A stretch of DNA of 64,000 bases from positions 1 to 64,000 of the forward strand of contig FONK01000009.1 of the NCBI GenBank assembly GCA_900112915.1, in the 5' to 3' direction. Of the stretch, positions 7,680 to 17,086 are shown piece after piece. The notes below the pieces were generated by a model. That model did no database searches. It was not told the origin of the DNA and saw only the letters and a list, made by a program, of their open reading frames with translations. The DNA comes from Peptostreptococcaceae bacterium pGA-8. Lineage in GTDB: Bacteria; Bacillota; Clostridia; Peptostreptococcales; Anaerovoracaceae. Position numbers and translations under genes: made by a program. Each line of letters starts with the position of its first letter. Positions within the stretch are counted from its first letter, which is position 1.

Positions 7680-8498
7680 ATGAAAATTACATTTTTAGTG
7701 GATAACAAAACAGAGTCTACAAGGTGTGCAGCAGAGTGGGGGCTCTCAATTCTCATAGATGACGAAAAACAAAAAATCCTAATGGATCAAGGTGCGTCTC
7801 CCATGCTGCTGGAAAATGCAAAAAGAATGGGGATAAGTCTTAAAGAGGTGGATTTTGCGACAATTAGTCATGGACATTATGACCACAGTGGCGGTACTGA
7901 GGCATTTTTAAAGCTGAACAAAAAAGCCAAGGTTTATGTACATGAGCATGCTCCCAGATTTTCCTGCGCTCAAGGCTCTCATAATATAGGATTACCGTGG
8001 ACTGATGATTTTTTGTTGGAGAATAAAAATCGCATAGTGTACACTAAGGGCCGATATCAAATTGCAGAAGGAGTGTTTCTCATCAGTGAAGTGCCTAGAC
8101 TTGAAGGGTATACGCCTACAGAGAAATTTTTCATTAAAGCCGACGGGAAAATGGTGGAGGACACCATGGACCATGAGCAAACCTTAGTAATTGAGAAAGA
8201 CAAGGGCTTATATGTTTTTTCGGGCTGTAGTCATCAGGGAATTGTGGCTATTGTGCGACACATTATGAAACTATTCCCAAATAAAAGAATTGTTGCATTA
8301 ATTGCGGGAATGCACCTTTACTCCGCCCAAGGGCAGGAGAGAATGAGAGTGATTGATGAGATTGCCCGAATGGATATAGATTATGTATTCCCGGTACATT
8401 GTACAGGGATGAAGGCCATAATTGAGTTTAAAATTAAAATGGGTGATAGGGTAAAAATTGCCACGGCAGGCAGAGCCTATGAATTGCCGGACCTATGA
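7680..8498 (+). CDS. MBL-fold metallo-hydrolase
   Basis: A 272-residue metallo-beta-lactamase-fold hydrolase of the group annotated as 7,8-dihydropterin-6-methyl-ribofuranosylaminobenzene-phosphate-synthase-like. The metal motif HGHYDH lies at residues 64-69, followed by SGG; later ligands are in FSGCSHQGI and AGMHLY, and a final His occurs in VFPVHCTG. It would bind two metal ions in the cytoplasm; no signal peptide is present. Substrate is not predictable. I use the ATG at 7680, seven bases after AAGGTG; the in-frame TTG at 7662 lies upstream of that ribosome site. Confidence 0.9.
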   Translation: MKITFLVDNKTESTRCAAEWGLSILIDDEKQKILMDQGASPMLLENAKRMGISLKEVDFATISHGHYDHSGGTEAFLKLNKKAKVYVHEHAPRFSCAQGSHNIGLPWTDDFLLENKNRIVYTKGRYQIAEGVFLISEVPRLEGYTPTEKFFIKADGKMVEDTMDHEQTLVIEKDKGLYVFSGCSHQGIVAIVRHIMKLFPNKRIVALIAGMHLYSAQGQERMRVIDEIARMDIDYVFPVHCTGMKAIIEFKIKMGDRVKIATAGRAYELPDL

Positions 8499-8544
8499 AT
8501 TGACGGACTTGTTTAACATTAAATAGTTGTTTGGAGGAGCTGAA

Positions 8545-9045
8545 ATGATTGAAACCGAAAGAATGAATATAGCCGAGGCTAAAGAAAATGAGATTAATAC
8601 AATTATCCAAATCGAAAGCAGAAAGGATACCAGGGACTTTCTTTGGATTGGAACCTATGAAGAGCATCTCAATGAAATCAATGACCCGAACCACTTGCTG
8701 CTGATTTTTAAGGAGAAGCTTGACAATCGCGTTGTGGGGTACGCATTAATTAGATTGGGCTTTAAGTCTGAAATTTTTGAAATCAGGCGAATTGCCATTA
8801 CAGAAAAACGACAAGGCTATGGCAGAGAGGCTATGCAGGCCTTGATAAAGCATGCTTTTGAAGAAATGAATATGAACAGATTATGGTTGGATGTTTATCC
8901 CGACAACCTCTTTGGTATCGCCCTTTATGAAGGACTTGGGATGCATAGAGACGGAATTTTACGCCAAAATTATAAAGCGGAAAGAGGATATCTTGACCAG
9001 ATTATATATTCGATTTTGAGGGAAGAGTATTTCGCAAGGAAATAA
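8545..9045 (+). CDS. GNAT-family N-acetyltransferase
   Basis: A 166-residue acetyltransferase of the GNAT fold. Motif A is visible as EIRRIAITEKRQGYGREAM, where the Q/R-x-x-G-x-G/A loop binds the acetyl-CoA pyrophosphate, and motif B as RLWLDVYPDNLFGIALYEGL. The sequence resembles RimJ/RimL-like members that acetylate amino groups of proteins or small molecules; the substrate is not known. GGAGGAG precedes the ATG at 8545; the TTG at 8527 is upstream of that site and is not used here. Only five bases separate its stop from the osmoprotectant ABC ATPase, so it may be co-transcribed with that operon. Confidence 0.88.
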   Translation: MIETERMNIAEAKENEINTIIQIESRKDTRDFLWIGTYEEHLNEINDPNHLLLIFKEKLDNRVVGYALIRLGFKSEIFEIRRIAITEKRQGYGREAMQALIKHAFEEMNMNRLWLDVYPDNLFGIALYEGLGMHRDGILRQNYKAERGYLDQIIYSILREEYFARK

Positions 9046-9050
9046 TTCAT

Positions 9051-9767
9051 ATGATAAAGTTCGATAAAGTGTCAAAAAATTACGGTGAGCAGACTGTAAT
9101 ATATAACCAGGATTTCATAATTAAAGATGGAGAATTCTTTGTTATGGTAGGGCCTTCGGGCTGCGGGAAGAGTACCACAATAAAGATGATAAATCGCCTC
9201 GTGGAGCCGAGCACGGGGGACATTTATATGGATGGGAAGAAAATAAAAGATTATCCTTTGCGAGAATTGCGACTCAGCATAGGCTATGTCTTGCAAAATA
9301 TTGCCCTTTTTCCGAATCTTACCGTTATAGAAAATATCCAGCTTATTCCTGAAATGAAGGGGATGAAAAAGCAGGAACGTATGGAGAGGGCAAAAGAGCT
9401 GATGGCAAAGGTCGGGTTGGATTTTGAAAAATATGCAAAGCGCCATCCTTTGGAGCTTTCCGGTGGAGAAATGCAGAGAGTCGGCATTTTGCGGGCGATT
9501 ATTGCGCACCCGAAGATTTTATTAATGGATGAACCATTTAGCGCCTTGGATCCTATTGCTAAAACACAGCTTCAGGATTTAATTAAGAAAATACATCAAG
9601 AGCTTAAGCTTACGATTATTTTTGTTACTCACGATATGGATGAGGCAATGAAGCTGGGAGACAGAATTTGTGTAATGAATAAGGGCAAGGTGATACAGCT
9701 GGATACTCCTGAAAACATTAGAAATAATCCAAACAATAAGTTCATAAAGGAGTTTTTTGAAATATAA
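9051..9767 (+). CDS. Osmoprotectant ABC transporter ATPase
   Basis: A 238-residue ATPase of the glycine betaine/carnitine/choline (OpuB/OpuC) importer family. Walker [10 protein letters not shown] is near residue 34, the signature LSGGEMQRV near 139, Walker B ILLMDEPFSALDP near 159, and the switch His in FVTHDMDEA. It is shorter than many OpuCA proteins because the C-terminal CBS domains that sense ionic strength are absent, so osmotic gating would have to come from elsewhere. The next gene, the fused permease/binding protein, starts directly after its stop, making a two-gene importer. Confidence 0.93.
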   Translation: MIKFDKVSKNYGEQTVIYNQDFIIKDGEFFVMVGPSGCGKSTTIKMINRLVEPSTGDIYMDGKKIKDYPLRELRLSIGYVLQNIALFPNLTVIENIQLIPEMKGMKKQERMERAKELMAKVGLDFEKYAKRHPLELSGGEMQRVGILRAIIAHPKILLMDEPFSALDPIAKTQLQDLIKKIHQELKLTIIFVTHDMDEAMKLGDRICVMNKGKVIQLDTPENIRNNPNNKFIKEFFEI

Positions 9768-11291
9768 ATGATGAATTTAATTACAACCTTTGAAGACAAG
9801 AAAGCACAGTGGTTTACAGCCCTCCTCGAGCACCTGCAAATTTCGATGCTTGCTCTTTTGTCGGCTATGGTAATCGCCATACCTTTAGCTATTCTAATAT
9901 CAAGAAACAAAAAACTCTCTGAGGCGATTTTGCAAATAACCGGAGTATTTCAAACCATACCATCCTTAGCCTTACTGGGACTCTTCATTCCGATTATGGG
10001 AATTGGGAAGCTGCTTGCAGTAGCAGCCCTTGTAATATATGGGATTTTTCCCATCCTTCAAAATACAATTACAGGGCTTTGGGAGATAGATCCGGCTTTG
10101 GAGGAAGCTGCCACCGCTTTTGGAATGACTCGACTGGAGAAATTAAAAAAATATCAATTATCACTGGCTACCCCTATGATTATTTCAGGACTTAGAACGT
10201 CGGTAGTGATGATTATAGGCACGGCGACTTTGGCGGCACTTGTCGGTGCCGGCGGACTTGGCAGCTTTATTTTGCTGGGAATTGACAGAAACAACTCGGC
10301 TCTGATTTTAATCGGTGCAATTTCCTCCGCTCTTTTAGCAGTTATGTTCAGTTTAGGTATTAAATTTCTGGAAAAACAAAGGCTCAGACATACATTTTTG
10401 ATTTTAGCTGTCATTACAGCTATTCTTGTAGGCACTGTTTTCAGTCCGATGGCGGGAAGCGACAAAAAAGTCGTAATTGCAGGCAAGCTGGGTGCCGAAC
10501 CTGAAATTTTGATAAATATGTACAAAGAGCTAATTGAAAATGAAAGCGATATAGAAGTGGTTTTAAAACCCAACTTCGGAAAGACCACCTTTCTCTACGA
10601 AGCTCTGAAGGCCGGAGAAATCGACATCTATCCTGAGTTTACCGGCACTGTTGTAACATCTCTTCTTTCAGAGCGGGGGGATAATTTGCATGATGGTTAT
10701 ATTAATGATGCCGGGCGTGTATATGAGCATGCTCGTGATGCAATTAAAAAACAAGACAATTTGGCTTTATTGGAGCCTATGAAGTATCAAAATACTTATG
10801 CGCTTGCTGTGCCGGCTGCCTTTGCTAAAGAAAAAAAGCTTGAAAAAATTTCAGATTTAATAAAGGTTGAGGACGAATTACAAGCAGGCTTTACCCTCGA
10901 ATTTAATGACCGGCAAGATGGCAGAATCGGTTTGGAGCAGCTTTATGGGTTGAATTTAAATGTAAAAACAATGGAGCCGTCTCTTAGATATCAGACAATT
11001 GGAGAAGGAACTATTAATTTGATTGACGCATATTCAACGGACAGCCAGCTTAAAAAATATAATTTGACGGTTTTGGAGGACGACAAGCATCTGTTCCCGC
11101 CATATCAGGGAGCGCCTTTGATGCGACAGGAAACATTGAAGAAATACCCTGCATTGAAGAAGGCCTTAGACAAGCTGAAGGGAAACATTACTGAGGAGGA
11201 AATGCAGGATATGAACTACCAAGTGGACATGGAGGGTAAGAGCCCGAAAGCTGTAGCCCATGACTATTTGGTGAAGACCGGGCTAATTTAA
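9768..11291 (+). CDS. Osmoprotectant importer: fused permease and substrate-binding protein
   Basis: A 507-residue fusion. Residues about 1-215 form a permease of five or six helices with the EAA-type loop ([20 protein letters not shown]) that contacts the ATPase. After a further helix (about 205-225) the remainder is a periplasmic-type binding domain of the OpuAC/OpuBC kind, starting at [20 protein letters not shown] and including [15 protein letters not shown] and [13 protein letters not shown]. The binding domain is therefore tethered outside the membrane. Such fusions are known in OpuA/BusB-like and OpuB-like importers of Gram-positives. Likely substrates are betaine, choline or carnitine; which one cannot be read from sequence. 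Confidence 0.92.
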   Translation: MMNLITTFEDKKAQWFTALLEHLQISMLALLSAMVIAIPLAILISRNKKLSEAILQITGVFQTIPSLALLGLFIPIMGIGKLLAVAALVIYGIFPILQNTITGLWEIDPALEEAATAFGMTRLEKLKKYQLSLATPMIISGLRTSVVMIIGTATLAALVGAGGLGSFILLGIDRNNSALILIGAISSALLAVMFSLGIKFLEKQRLRHTFLILAVITAILVGTVFSPMAGSDKKVVIAGKLGAEPEILINMYKELIENESDIEVVLKPNFGKTTFLYEALKAGEIDIYPEFTGTVVTSLLSERGDNLHDGYINDAGRVYEHARDAIKKQDNLALLEPMKYQNTYALAVPAAFAKEKKLEKISDLIKVEDELQAGFTLEFNDRQDGRIGLEQLYGLNLNVKTMEPSLRYQTIGEGTINLIDAYSTDSQLKKYNLTVLEDDKHLFPPYQGAPLMRQETLKKYPALKKALDKLKGNITEEEMQDMNYQVDMEGKSPKAVAHDYLVKTGLI

Positions 11292-11323
11292 CAAAGGCCA
11301 TGAACATAGCCTGTAGCAAAGGC

Positions 11324-11352
11324 TTGAAAATGCCCGTAATGGGTGGTACAAT
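11324..11352 (+). promoter_or_regulatory. Promoter of asnS
   Basis: TTGAAA (11324-11329), 17 bases, TACAAT (11347-11352); transcription would begin about 40 bases before the asnS start. The GGGTGG just before the -10 box superficially resembles a T-box motif but no leader structure fits. Confidence 0.6.
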
Positions 11353-11401
11353 GGTGACTAACTGCAAATAAAAATAAATATATATAAAGAAGGTTTTAGT
11401 A

Positions 11402-12796
11402 ATGAAAGACATTGAACTTAAGAAAATTCACAGGACTCCCTCTGATTATGCCGACAAAGAGGTCGTAGTCAAGGGATGGGTGAGAACCAACAGAAGTTCC
11501 AACAAGTTTGGGTTTATAGAGCTTAATGATGGAACATTTTTTAAATCAATACAGGTAGTCTATGAGGCGGACAGGATAGACAATTTTGACGAGATTGCCA
11601 AAGTTCAGGTTGCAGCTGCTTTGTCCGTAACCGGAACCCTGGTTTTGACACCGGAGGCTAAGCAGCCTTTTGAAATAAAGGCGACCAAGGTTGTTGTTGA
11701 GGCGGCAAGTGCACCGGATTATCCGCTACAGAAGAAGCGTCACTCTATGGAGTTTATGAGAGAAATTGCTCACCTGAGACCTAGAAGTAATACATTTTCT
11801 GCTGTGTTCAGGGTCAGATCAGTTGTCGCTTATGCAATCCATAAGTTTTTCCAGGAGAGAGGCTTCGTGTATGTTCATACACCAATTATAACAGGAAGTG
11901 ACTGTGAGGGGGCGGGTGAAATGTTCAGAGTAACAACCCTTGATATGGACAATCCGCCAAGATGCGAAGCCGGAAATATTGACTACAGCAAGGATTTCTT
12001 CGGCAAAGAAGCCAGCTTGACTGTAAGCGGACAGCTGGAAGCGGAAATTTTTGCCCTGGCATTTAGAAATATTTACACCTTTGGGCCTACCTTTAGAGCG
12101 GAAAACTCCAACACAGCCAGACATGCATCCGAGTTCTGGATGATTGAGCCTGAGTTTGCCTTTGCCGATCTAAATGACAATATGGATTTGGCTGAGGATA
12201 TGATTAAATACATAATCAAGTATGTTTTAGAAAATGCCCCTGAAGAAATGGAATTCTTCGACAGCTTTATAGCCAAGGGTGTGAAGACAAGACTGGAGGA
12301 GCTTGTAAATGCCGAGTTCGGCAAGGTTTCATACACGGAAGCGGTTGAGTTGCTGAAGAAATCAGGCAAGGAATTCCAGTATCCGGTTGAGTGGGGAATT
12401 GACCTTCAGACCGAGCATGAGCGTTATTTAACAGAAGAAATTTTCAAAAGGCCGGTTTTCGTAACTGATTATCCGAAGGATATAAAGGCTTTCTACATGA
12501 GGTTAAACGATGATAACAAAACAGTTGCAGCTTGCGACTTGCTTGTTCCCGGCGTAGGTGAAATTATCGGCGGTTCTCAGAGAGAAGAGAGACTCGACAT
12601 ATTGCAGTCCAGAATGAAAGAAATGGAGCTGAGGGAAGAAGATTATTGGTGGTATCTGGAGCTTAGAAAATATGGTGGAGTAGCCCATTCAGGCTATGGA
12701 CTCGGTTTTGAAAGAATCATAATGTATATTACGGGAATGTCTAATATTCGTGATGTAATCCCATTCCCAAGAACGCCTAAGACAGCAGAGTTTTAA
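11402..12796 (+). CDS. asnS: Asparagine--tRNA ligase
   Basis: A 464-residue class IIb aminoacyl-tRNA synthetase charging tRNA-Asn with asparagine. The N-terminal OB-fold anticodon domain (about 1-115) includes [21 protein letters not shown]. The catalytic domain has motif 2 ([23 protein letters not shown]) split over 225-250 and motif 3 ([14 protein letters not shown]) near 440. The [11 protein letters not shown] sequence is the AsnRS form. Length matches the family. It has its own promoter upstream and a short AAGCC/GGCTT hairpin after the stop, so it appears monocistronic. Confidence 0.96.
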   Translation: MKDIELKKIHRTPSDYADKEVVVKGWVRTNRSSNKFGFIELNDGTFFKSIQVVYEADRIDNFDEIAKVQVAAALSVTGTLVLTPEAKQPFEIKATKVVVEAASAPDYPLQKKRHSMEFMREIAHLRPRSNTFSAVFRVRSVVAYAIHKFFQERGFVYVHTPIITGSDCEGAGEMFRVTTLDMDNPPRCEAGNIDYSKDFFGKEASLTVSGQLEAEIFALAFRNIYTFGPTFRAENSNTARHASEFWMIEPEFAFADLNDNMDLAEDMIKYIIKYVLENAPEEMEFFDSFIAKGVKTRLEELVNAEFGKVSYTEAVELLKKSGKEFQYPVEWGIDLQTEHERYLTEEIFKRPVFVTDYPKDIKAFYMRLNDDNKTVAACDLLVPGVGEIIGGSQREERLDILQSRMKEMELREEDYWWYLELRKYGGVAHSGYGLGFERIIMYITGMSNIRDVIPFPRTPKTAEF

Positions 12797-12869
12797 CAAG
12801 CCGGGGAAGGCTTAAAATCTATGTAACCATGCCCATGCATATATAAAGACATTTGGGGAAGAATTTTAG

Positions 12870-12898
12870 TTGTACCCACTTGGTTTTTTTGATATAAT
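12870..12898 (+). promoter_or_regulatory. Promoter of the EF-G-like gene
   Basis: TTGTAC (12870-12875), 17 bases, then a perfect TATAAT (12893-12898). The start codon follows 38 bases later after an AGGAGG-type ribosome site. Confidence 0.75.
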
Positions 12899-12936
12899 AT
12901 TGACAATCGAATAAAAAAACAGGAGGTCTCTTAAAT

Positions 12937-14892
12937 ATGAAGGGTTACACAAGTGAAACAATAAGAAATGTTGCCGTTTTAGGACACGGCGGATGTGGTA
13001 AAACAACGTTCCTTGAAGCTGCGCTCCTTGCAACGGGAGTGATTAAGAAGATTGGTAAGGTTGAAGACGGAAACACTGTGTCCGACTATGATAAAATGGA
13101 GATTGAAAAAGGTTATTCCATTAACACTTCAATCGTTCCCGTTGAGTGGAAGGACAGTAAAATAAACTTCATAGATACTCCGGGCTATTTTGACTTCGTT
13201 GGAGAAGTTAATGCCGCTTTGCGTGCGTCAGAAGCAGCTATGATTCTAGTGGATGCCGGAGCAGGAGTTCAGGTTGGAACAGAGCAGGCATGGAAGGCTT
13301 GCGAAAGATATAAGATGCCTCGTTTTATAATTATAAATAAGAGAGATAAAGACGAGTTCGACTTCTATAAGACTTTTGAAGAGCTTAAGGGCAAGTTCGG
13401 ACCTACATTGATTCCGTTTAGCTGGCCTATTACAACAGAGATTGATGAGGAGCTTAAGGAAGCAATTGCCGGTGTAGATGATGACCTCATGGAGAAATAC
13501 TTCAGCGGCGATGATTTTACCGATGAAGAAATTAAGAAGGGACTTGTTAAGGGAATATCTGAGGGCGTAATCGTACCTGTTTGCTCTTCAGCATTCCAGC
13601 TTGGACATGGTATAGAAGGGCTGTTGGATCTTCTGTTGACATATGTTCCTACACCTTTGCAGCACGGACCGTATGCAGGCTTTAACGATAATAATGAGCC
13701 GGTTGAAAGAATTTCTGTAACCGATGCACCAATGTCAGCCTTCGTATTTAAAACAATTGTTGACCCGTTTGTTGGAAAAATTTCCGTTATGAAGGTTGTA
13801 ACCGGTAAGATTAATTCAGGAACAGAGGTCTTAAATGAAAGAGCAGGAAAGACGGAAAAGCTGGGCAAGCTATTCTTCCTAAGAGGAAAGAATCAGCTGG
13901 AATTGAATTATGCCGAGGCGGGAGACATTGTGGCTGTGGCTAAGCTACAGTACACTATTTCAGGAGACACCCTTTGTGACAAGAGCGATCCTATTAGATA
14001 CCTGCCTCTTGATTTCCCGTCACCTACATATTATGTTGCCATTGAAGCTGCTGATAAGGGCGATGAGGACAAGATGGGAACCGGACTTAATCGACTAAGG
14101 GAAGAAGACCCGTCCTTTGTTGTAGAAAGAAATGCAGAAACCCATCAGACACTTCTTGGCGGACAGGGAGAAATCCAGCTTGGCATAATTATGGCTAAGC
14201 TAAAGGACAGATTTGGCGTTACCGTTAAGCAGGTTCCACAGAAAATTGCTTACAGAGAAACCATTAAGGGAAACTCCGATGTTCAAGGAAAACACAAGAA
14301 GCAGTCAGGCGGAGCAGGACAGTATGGAGATGTTCACATTAGATTTTCACCTTCACAGCAGGAGTTTGAATTCTCAGAGGAATTATTCGGTGGTTCGGTA
14401 CCTAAGAACTATGTTCCTGCAGTTGAAAAAGGACTTCTTGAGTCTATGGAGAAAGGACCTCTTGCCGGATGCAAGGTTGTAAATGTAAAAGCGGTTCTTT
14501 ATGATGGTTCATATCATGAAGTTGACTCCAATGAAATGGCATTTAAGATTGCAGCGTCATTGGCGTTTAAGAAGGGAATAGTTGAGGCTAAGCCTGTTCT
14601 TCTGGAACCTATTATGCATATGGAAATTCTTGTGTCCGATGAGTACATGGGAGATGTAATGGGTGATATGAATAAGAGGAGGGGCAAGATTCTTGGAATG
14701 GAACCTCAGAATGACGGTGGACAGAAGCTTCTTGCAGAGGCTCCTCAGGCCGAAATCTTTGATTATTCATTGGCACTTCGTTCAATGACACAGGGAAGAG
14801 GAAGCTTCTCAATGAAGTTTGAACGATATGAAGAAGTTCCGAAGATGTTGGCAGATAAAATTATAGAAAAACACCAAGCTGAGCAAGAATAG
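12937..14892 (+). CDS. Elongation factor G-like GTPase
   Basis: A 651-residue translational GTPase related to EF-G but distinct from the canonical one. The G1 loop is GHGGCGKTT instead of AHIDAGKTT, switch II is DTPGYFDF rather than DTPGHVDF, and NKRD replaces NKMD. The switch I region (SDYDKMEIEKGYSIN) differs from the canonical MEQERERGITI. Domains follow EF-G order: G (1-260), II (about 280-365), III, IV (from about 460, with GGAGQYGDV) and V. It is about 40 residues shorter than EF-G. This is the EF-G2-like paralogue found in many Firmicutes, whose role is not settled; the canonical fusA would be elsewhere with rpsL/rpsG. Confidence 0.88.
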   Translation: MKGYTSETIRNVAVLGHGGCGKTTFLEAALLATGVIKKIGKVEDGNTVSDYDKMEIEKGYSINTSIVPVEWKDSKINFIDTPGYFDFVGEVNAALRASEAAMILVDAGAGVQVGTEQAWKACERYKMPRFIIINKRDKDEFDFYKTFEELKGKFGPTLIPFSWPITTEIDEELKEAIAGVDDDLMEKYFSGDDFTDEEIKKGLVKGISEGVIVPVCSSAFQLGHGIEGLLDLLLTYVPTPLQHGPYAGFNDNNEPVERISVTDAPMSAFVFKTIVDPFVGKISVMKVVTGKINSGTEVLNERAGKTEKLGKLFFLRGKNQLELNYAEAGDIVAVAKLQYTISGDTLCDKSDPIRYLPLDFPSPTYYVAIEAADKGDEDKMGTGLNRLREEDPSFVVERNAETHQTLLGGQGEIQLGIIMAKLKDRFGVTVKQVPQKIAYRETIKGNSDVQGKHKKQSGGAGQYGDVHIRFSPSQQEFEFSEELFGGSVPKNYVPAVEKGLLESMEKGPLAGCKVVNVKAVLYDGSYHEVDSNEMAFKIAASLAFKKGIVEAKPVLLEPIMHMEILVSDEYMGDVMGDMNKRRGKILGMEPQNDGGQKLLAEAPQAEIFDYSLALRSMTQGRGSFSMKFERYEEVPKMLADKIIEKHQAEQE

Positions 14893-14899
14893 TTTTTAT

Positions 14900-14931
14900 A
14901 GAGACCTCATAAATCTATGAGGTCTCTTTTA
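14900..14931 (+). terminator. Terminator after the EF-G-like gene
   Basis: A perfect 12-bp stem (AGAGACCTCATA at 14900-14911, TATGAGGTCTCT at 14916-14927) with a four-base loop, followed by TTTAG. Confidence 0.8.
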
Positions 14932-14955
14932 GATAATGAGGAAAGAATATAGAGA

Positions 14956-16353
14956 ATGGCAAAGAAGAAAAATACAGTTTTTGTCTGTCAGGAATGCGGC
15001 TCAGAGCATCCGCAGTGGATGGGTAAGTGCCAGGTATGTGGTACATGGGGATCTCTGGTTGAGGAAGTTATTCCTGATGAAATGCCGACCGGAATAGGGA
15101 AAGCACTTTCAAGTAAAGGACCTGAGCGTCTTAAAAATGTTGGAACGGCTGATTATGAAAGAATAGATACCGGCATCGGTGAGCTGAACAGAGTTTTAGG
15201 GGGCGGTCTCGTTAAAGGATCCTTAACACTGATTTCAGGAGAACCCGGCATAGGAAAATCAACTATAATAATTCAGACAGCTGCAAACCTGGCTAAAACC
15301 TTGGGCAAAGTGCTTTATGTCTCAGGAGAAGAGTCGGAAGAACAGATAAAGCTTAGAAGTGACAGGGTCTGCGGAGTTGTAGAGGATGGGCTTTATGTTG
15401 TTTCCGAAACAAATATGGAGAATATAGAAGCCATGTGCCGGCAAATTAGACCGGACTTTTTGGTAATAGATTCAGTTCAAACTATGTACACAAATAGCTT
15501 AGATTCAGCCCCGGGAAGCGTGTCCCAGGTGAGAGCCTGTGGCAATATTTTGATGAAGCTTGCCAAAACCGACGGTATTGCGACTTTTTTGGTGGCTCAT
15601 GTCACTAAAGCCGGGGAGCTGGCAGGTCCTAAGATAATTGAGCACTTAGTGGATTGTGTATTGCATTTTACAGGAGAGCGGGATCAGGAGATAAGGATTT
15701 TAAGGTCTTTTAAGAACAGATTTGGAACCACCAGCGAAATAGGGGCGTTTTCAATGGCTGAAGAAGGGCTAATAGAGATAAAAGACTTGGCAGGCTCATT
15801 TATTGAAACCTCGGAGAGAGGTCAAGAGGGTTCGGTGATAACTGCCATTTACGAAGGAAGCAGACCGGTGTTCTTTGAGATTCAAGCCCTAACCTCACCG
15901 GTAAATGTGGGATTTGCAAGGCGTACAGCTGTTGGCGTTGATTTGCAAAGACTTAACATGATTTTGGCGGTCCTGGAGAAAAAAGCCGGTTTAAATCTGG
16001 TAAATCAGGATGTATATGTGAATGTTGTGGGCGGACTTAAGCCGGATAGCACAGCTGTGGATTTAGCCATTGCTTTGGCAATTTATTCATCACTAAAGCG
16101 AATTGTCTCTAAAGAACCCTTTGTGGCTATGGGAGAGATTGGTCTTACAGGAGATTTGCGCTCGGTTAAAAATGCAGATAAGATTCTTTCAGAGGCTCTC
16201 AGATTGGGATACAAAAAAATGATTTTGCCAGAGAAAAACCTAAAAGCTGAACGTTGCAGCAAGGCGGGAGGTTCGGCTGTAATGAAAGAAAAAGAGAGTA
16301 TTTTTGGTGCAAGGAACATCATTGATGCAATTCGGAATTTTTCCGGTAGCTAA
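14956..16353 (+). CDS. radA: DNA repair protein RadA
   Basis: A 465-residue RecA-like helicase that aids branch migration in recombination and repair. It opens with a zinc finger (CQECGSEHPQWMGKCQVCG), then the RecA-like core with Walker A GEPGIGKS near residue 95, the RadA-specific KNRFG motif near 254, and a C-terminal Lon-protease-like domain (VGGLKPDSTAVDLAIALA) that lacks protease residues. Length is normal. It follows a terminator, and ATG at 14956 is preceded by GAGGAAAG at some distance. The two-component genes follow 55 bases on. Confidence 0.96.
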   Translation: MAKKKNTVFVCQECGSEHPQWMGKCQVCGTWGSLVEEVIPDEMPTGIGKALSSKGPERLKNVGTADYERIDTGIGELNRVLGGGLVKGSLTLISGEPGIGKSTIIIQTAANLAKTLGKVLYVSGEESEEQIKLRSDRVCGVVEDGLYVVSETNMENIEAMCRQIRPDFLVIDSVQTMYTNSLDSAPGSVSQVRACGNILMKLAKTDGIATFLVAHVTKAGELAGPKIIEHLVDCVLHFTGERDQEIRILRSFKNRFGTTSEIGAFSMAEEGLIEIKDLAGSFIETSERGQEGSVITAIYEGSRPVFFEIQALTSPVNVGFARRTAVGVDLQRLNMILAVLEKKAGLNLVNQDVYVNVVGGLKPDSTAVDLAIALAIYSSLKRIVSKEPFVAMGEIGLTGDLRSVKNADKILSEALRLGYKKMILPEKNLKAERCSKAGGSAVMKEKESIFGARNIIDAIRNFSGS

Positions 16354-16408
16354 ATGTAGATATATATGTTAGAATTAGACCTAGGGATTATAATGCAAGG
16401 AGAGTAAT

Positions 16409-17086
16409 ATGTATAAATTATTGGTAGTGGATGATGAACCTAATATCAGAGATGTGATTAGGGAGTATGCGGAATTTGATGGCTATGCAGTTGAAGAAGC
16501 GGATGATGGGATGGCTGCCGTTGAAATGTGTAAGCAGAATGACTACGATTTGGTTATTTTGGACATTATGATGCCTAAACTTGACGGTTTCTCTGCATGC
16601 AAGGAAATAAAGAAGAACAGTAGTGTTCCTGTGATTATGCTTTCCGCCAGAACGGAAGAATATGACAAGCTGTTCGGATTTGAATTAGGTATTGATGACT
16701 ATATCGTAAAGCCATTTAGCCCTAAGGAGCTTATGGCCAGAGTTAATGTTGCCATTGAAAGAAGACAGGCAATTAACAAGGGGAATGCATCTACAATTAG
16801 ATACGGCGGTCTTGAAGTTAACATGATAGGCAGAACCGTTACTGTTGACGGAAAGAGAATTGATCTGACCCCTAAGGAATATGATTTGCTGTTCTATTTA
16901 ATAAGCAACAAGAATATTGCTCTATCAAGAGACCGTTTGCTTGCAGACGTTTGGGGCTACGACTTTTTTGGTGATGATAGAACAATTGACACCCACATTA
17001 AGAATTTGAGAAATAATCTAGGAAACTATAGAAATTACATAGTTACTATGAGAGGTGTAGGATACAAATTTGAATTTGAAGAGTAA
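16409..17086 (+). CDS. OmpR-family response regulator
   Basis: A 225-residue response regulator. The receiver domain (1-115) has the acidic pair DDE at 8-10, phosphoacceptor Asp52 in VILDIMMPKLDG, and the conserved Lys in YIVKPFSPKEL. The C-terminal winged helix (about 130-225) has the OmpR pattern LTPKEYDLLFYL ... DDRTIDTHIKNLRNNL. It would bind DNA as a dimer when phosphorylated by the kinase encoded next, whose start overlaps its last codons. Target genes are unknown. AGGAGAG precedes the ATG. Confidence 0.93.
   Translation: MYKLLVVDDEPNIRDVIREYAEFDGYAVEEADDGMAAVEMCKQNDYDLVILDIMMPKLDGFSACKEIKKNSSVPVIMLSARTEEYDKLFGFELGIDDYIVKPFSPKELMARVNVAIERRQAINKGNASTIRYGGLEVNMIGRTVTVDGKRIDLTPKEYDLLFYLISNKNIALSRDRLLADVWGYDFFGDDRTIDTHIKNLRNNLGNYRNYIVTMRGVGYKFEFEE

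Noticed and set aside
11292-11401. T-box leader for asnS suggested by GGGTGGTACA
   Set aside because: The bases belong to a TTGAAA-17-TACAAT promoter, the leader would be only about 40 bases, and no terminator or specifier stem is present.
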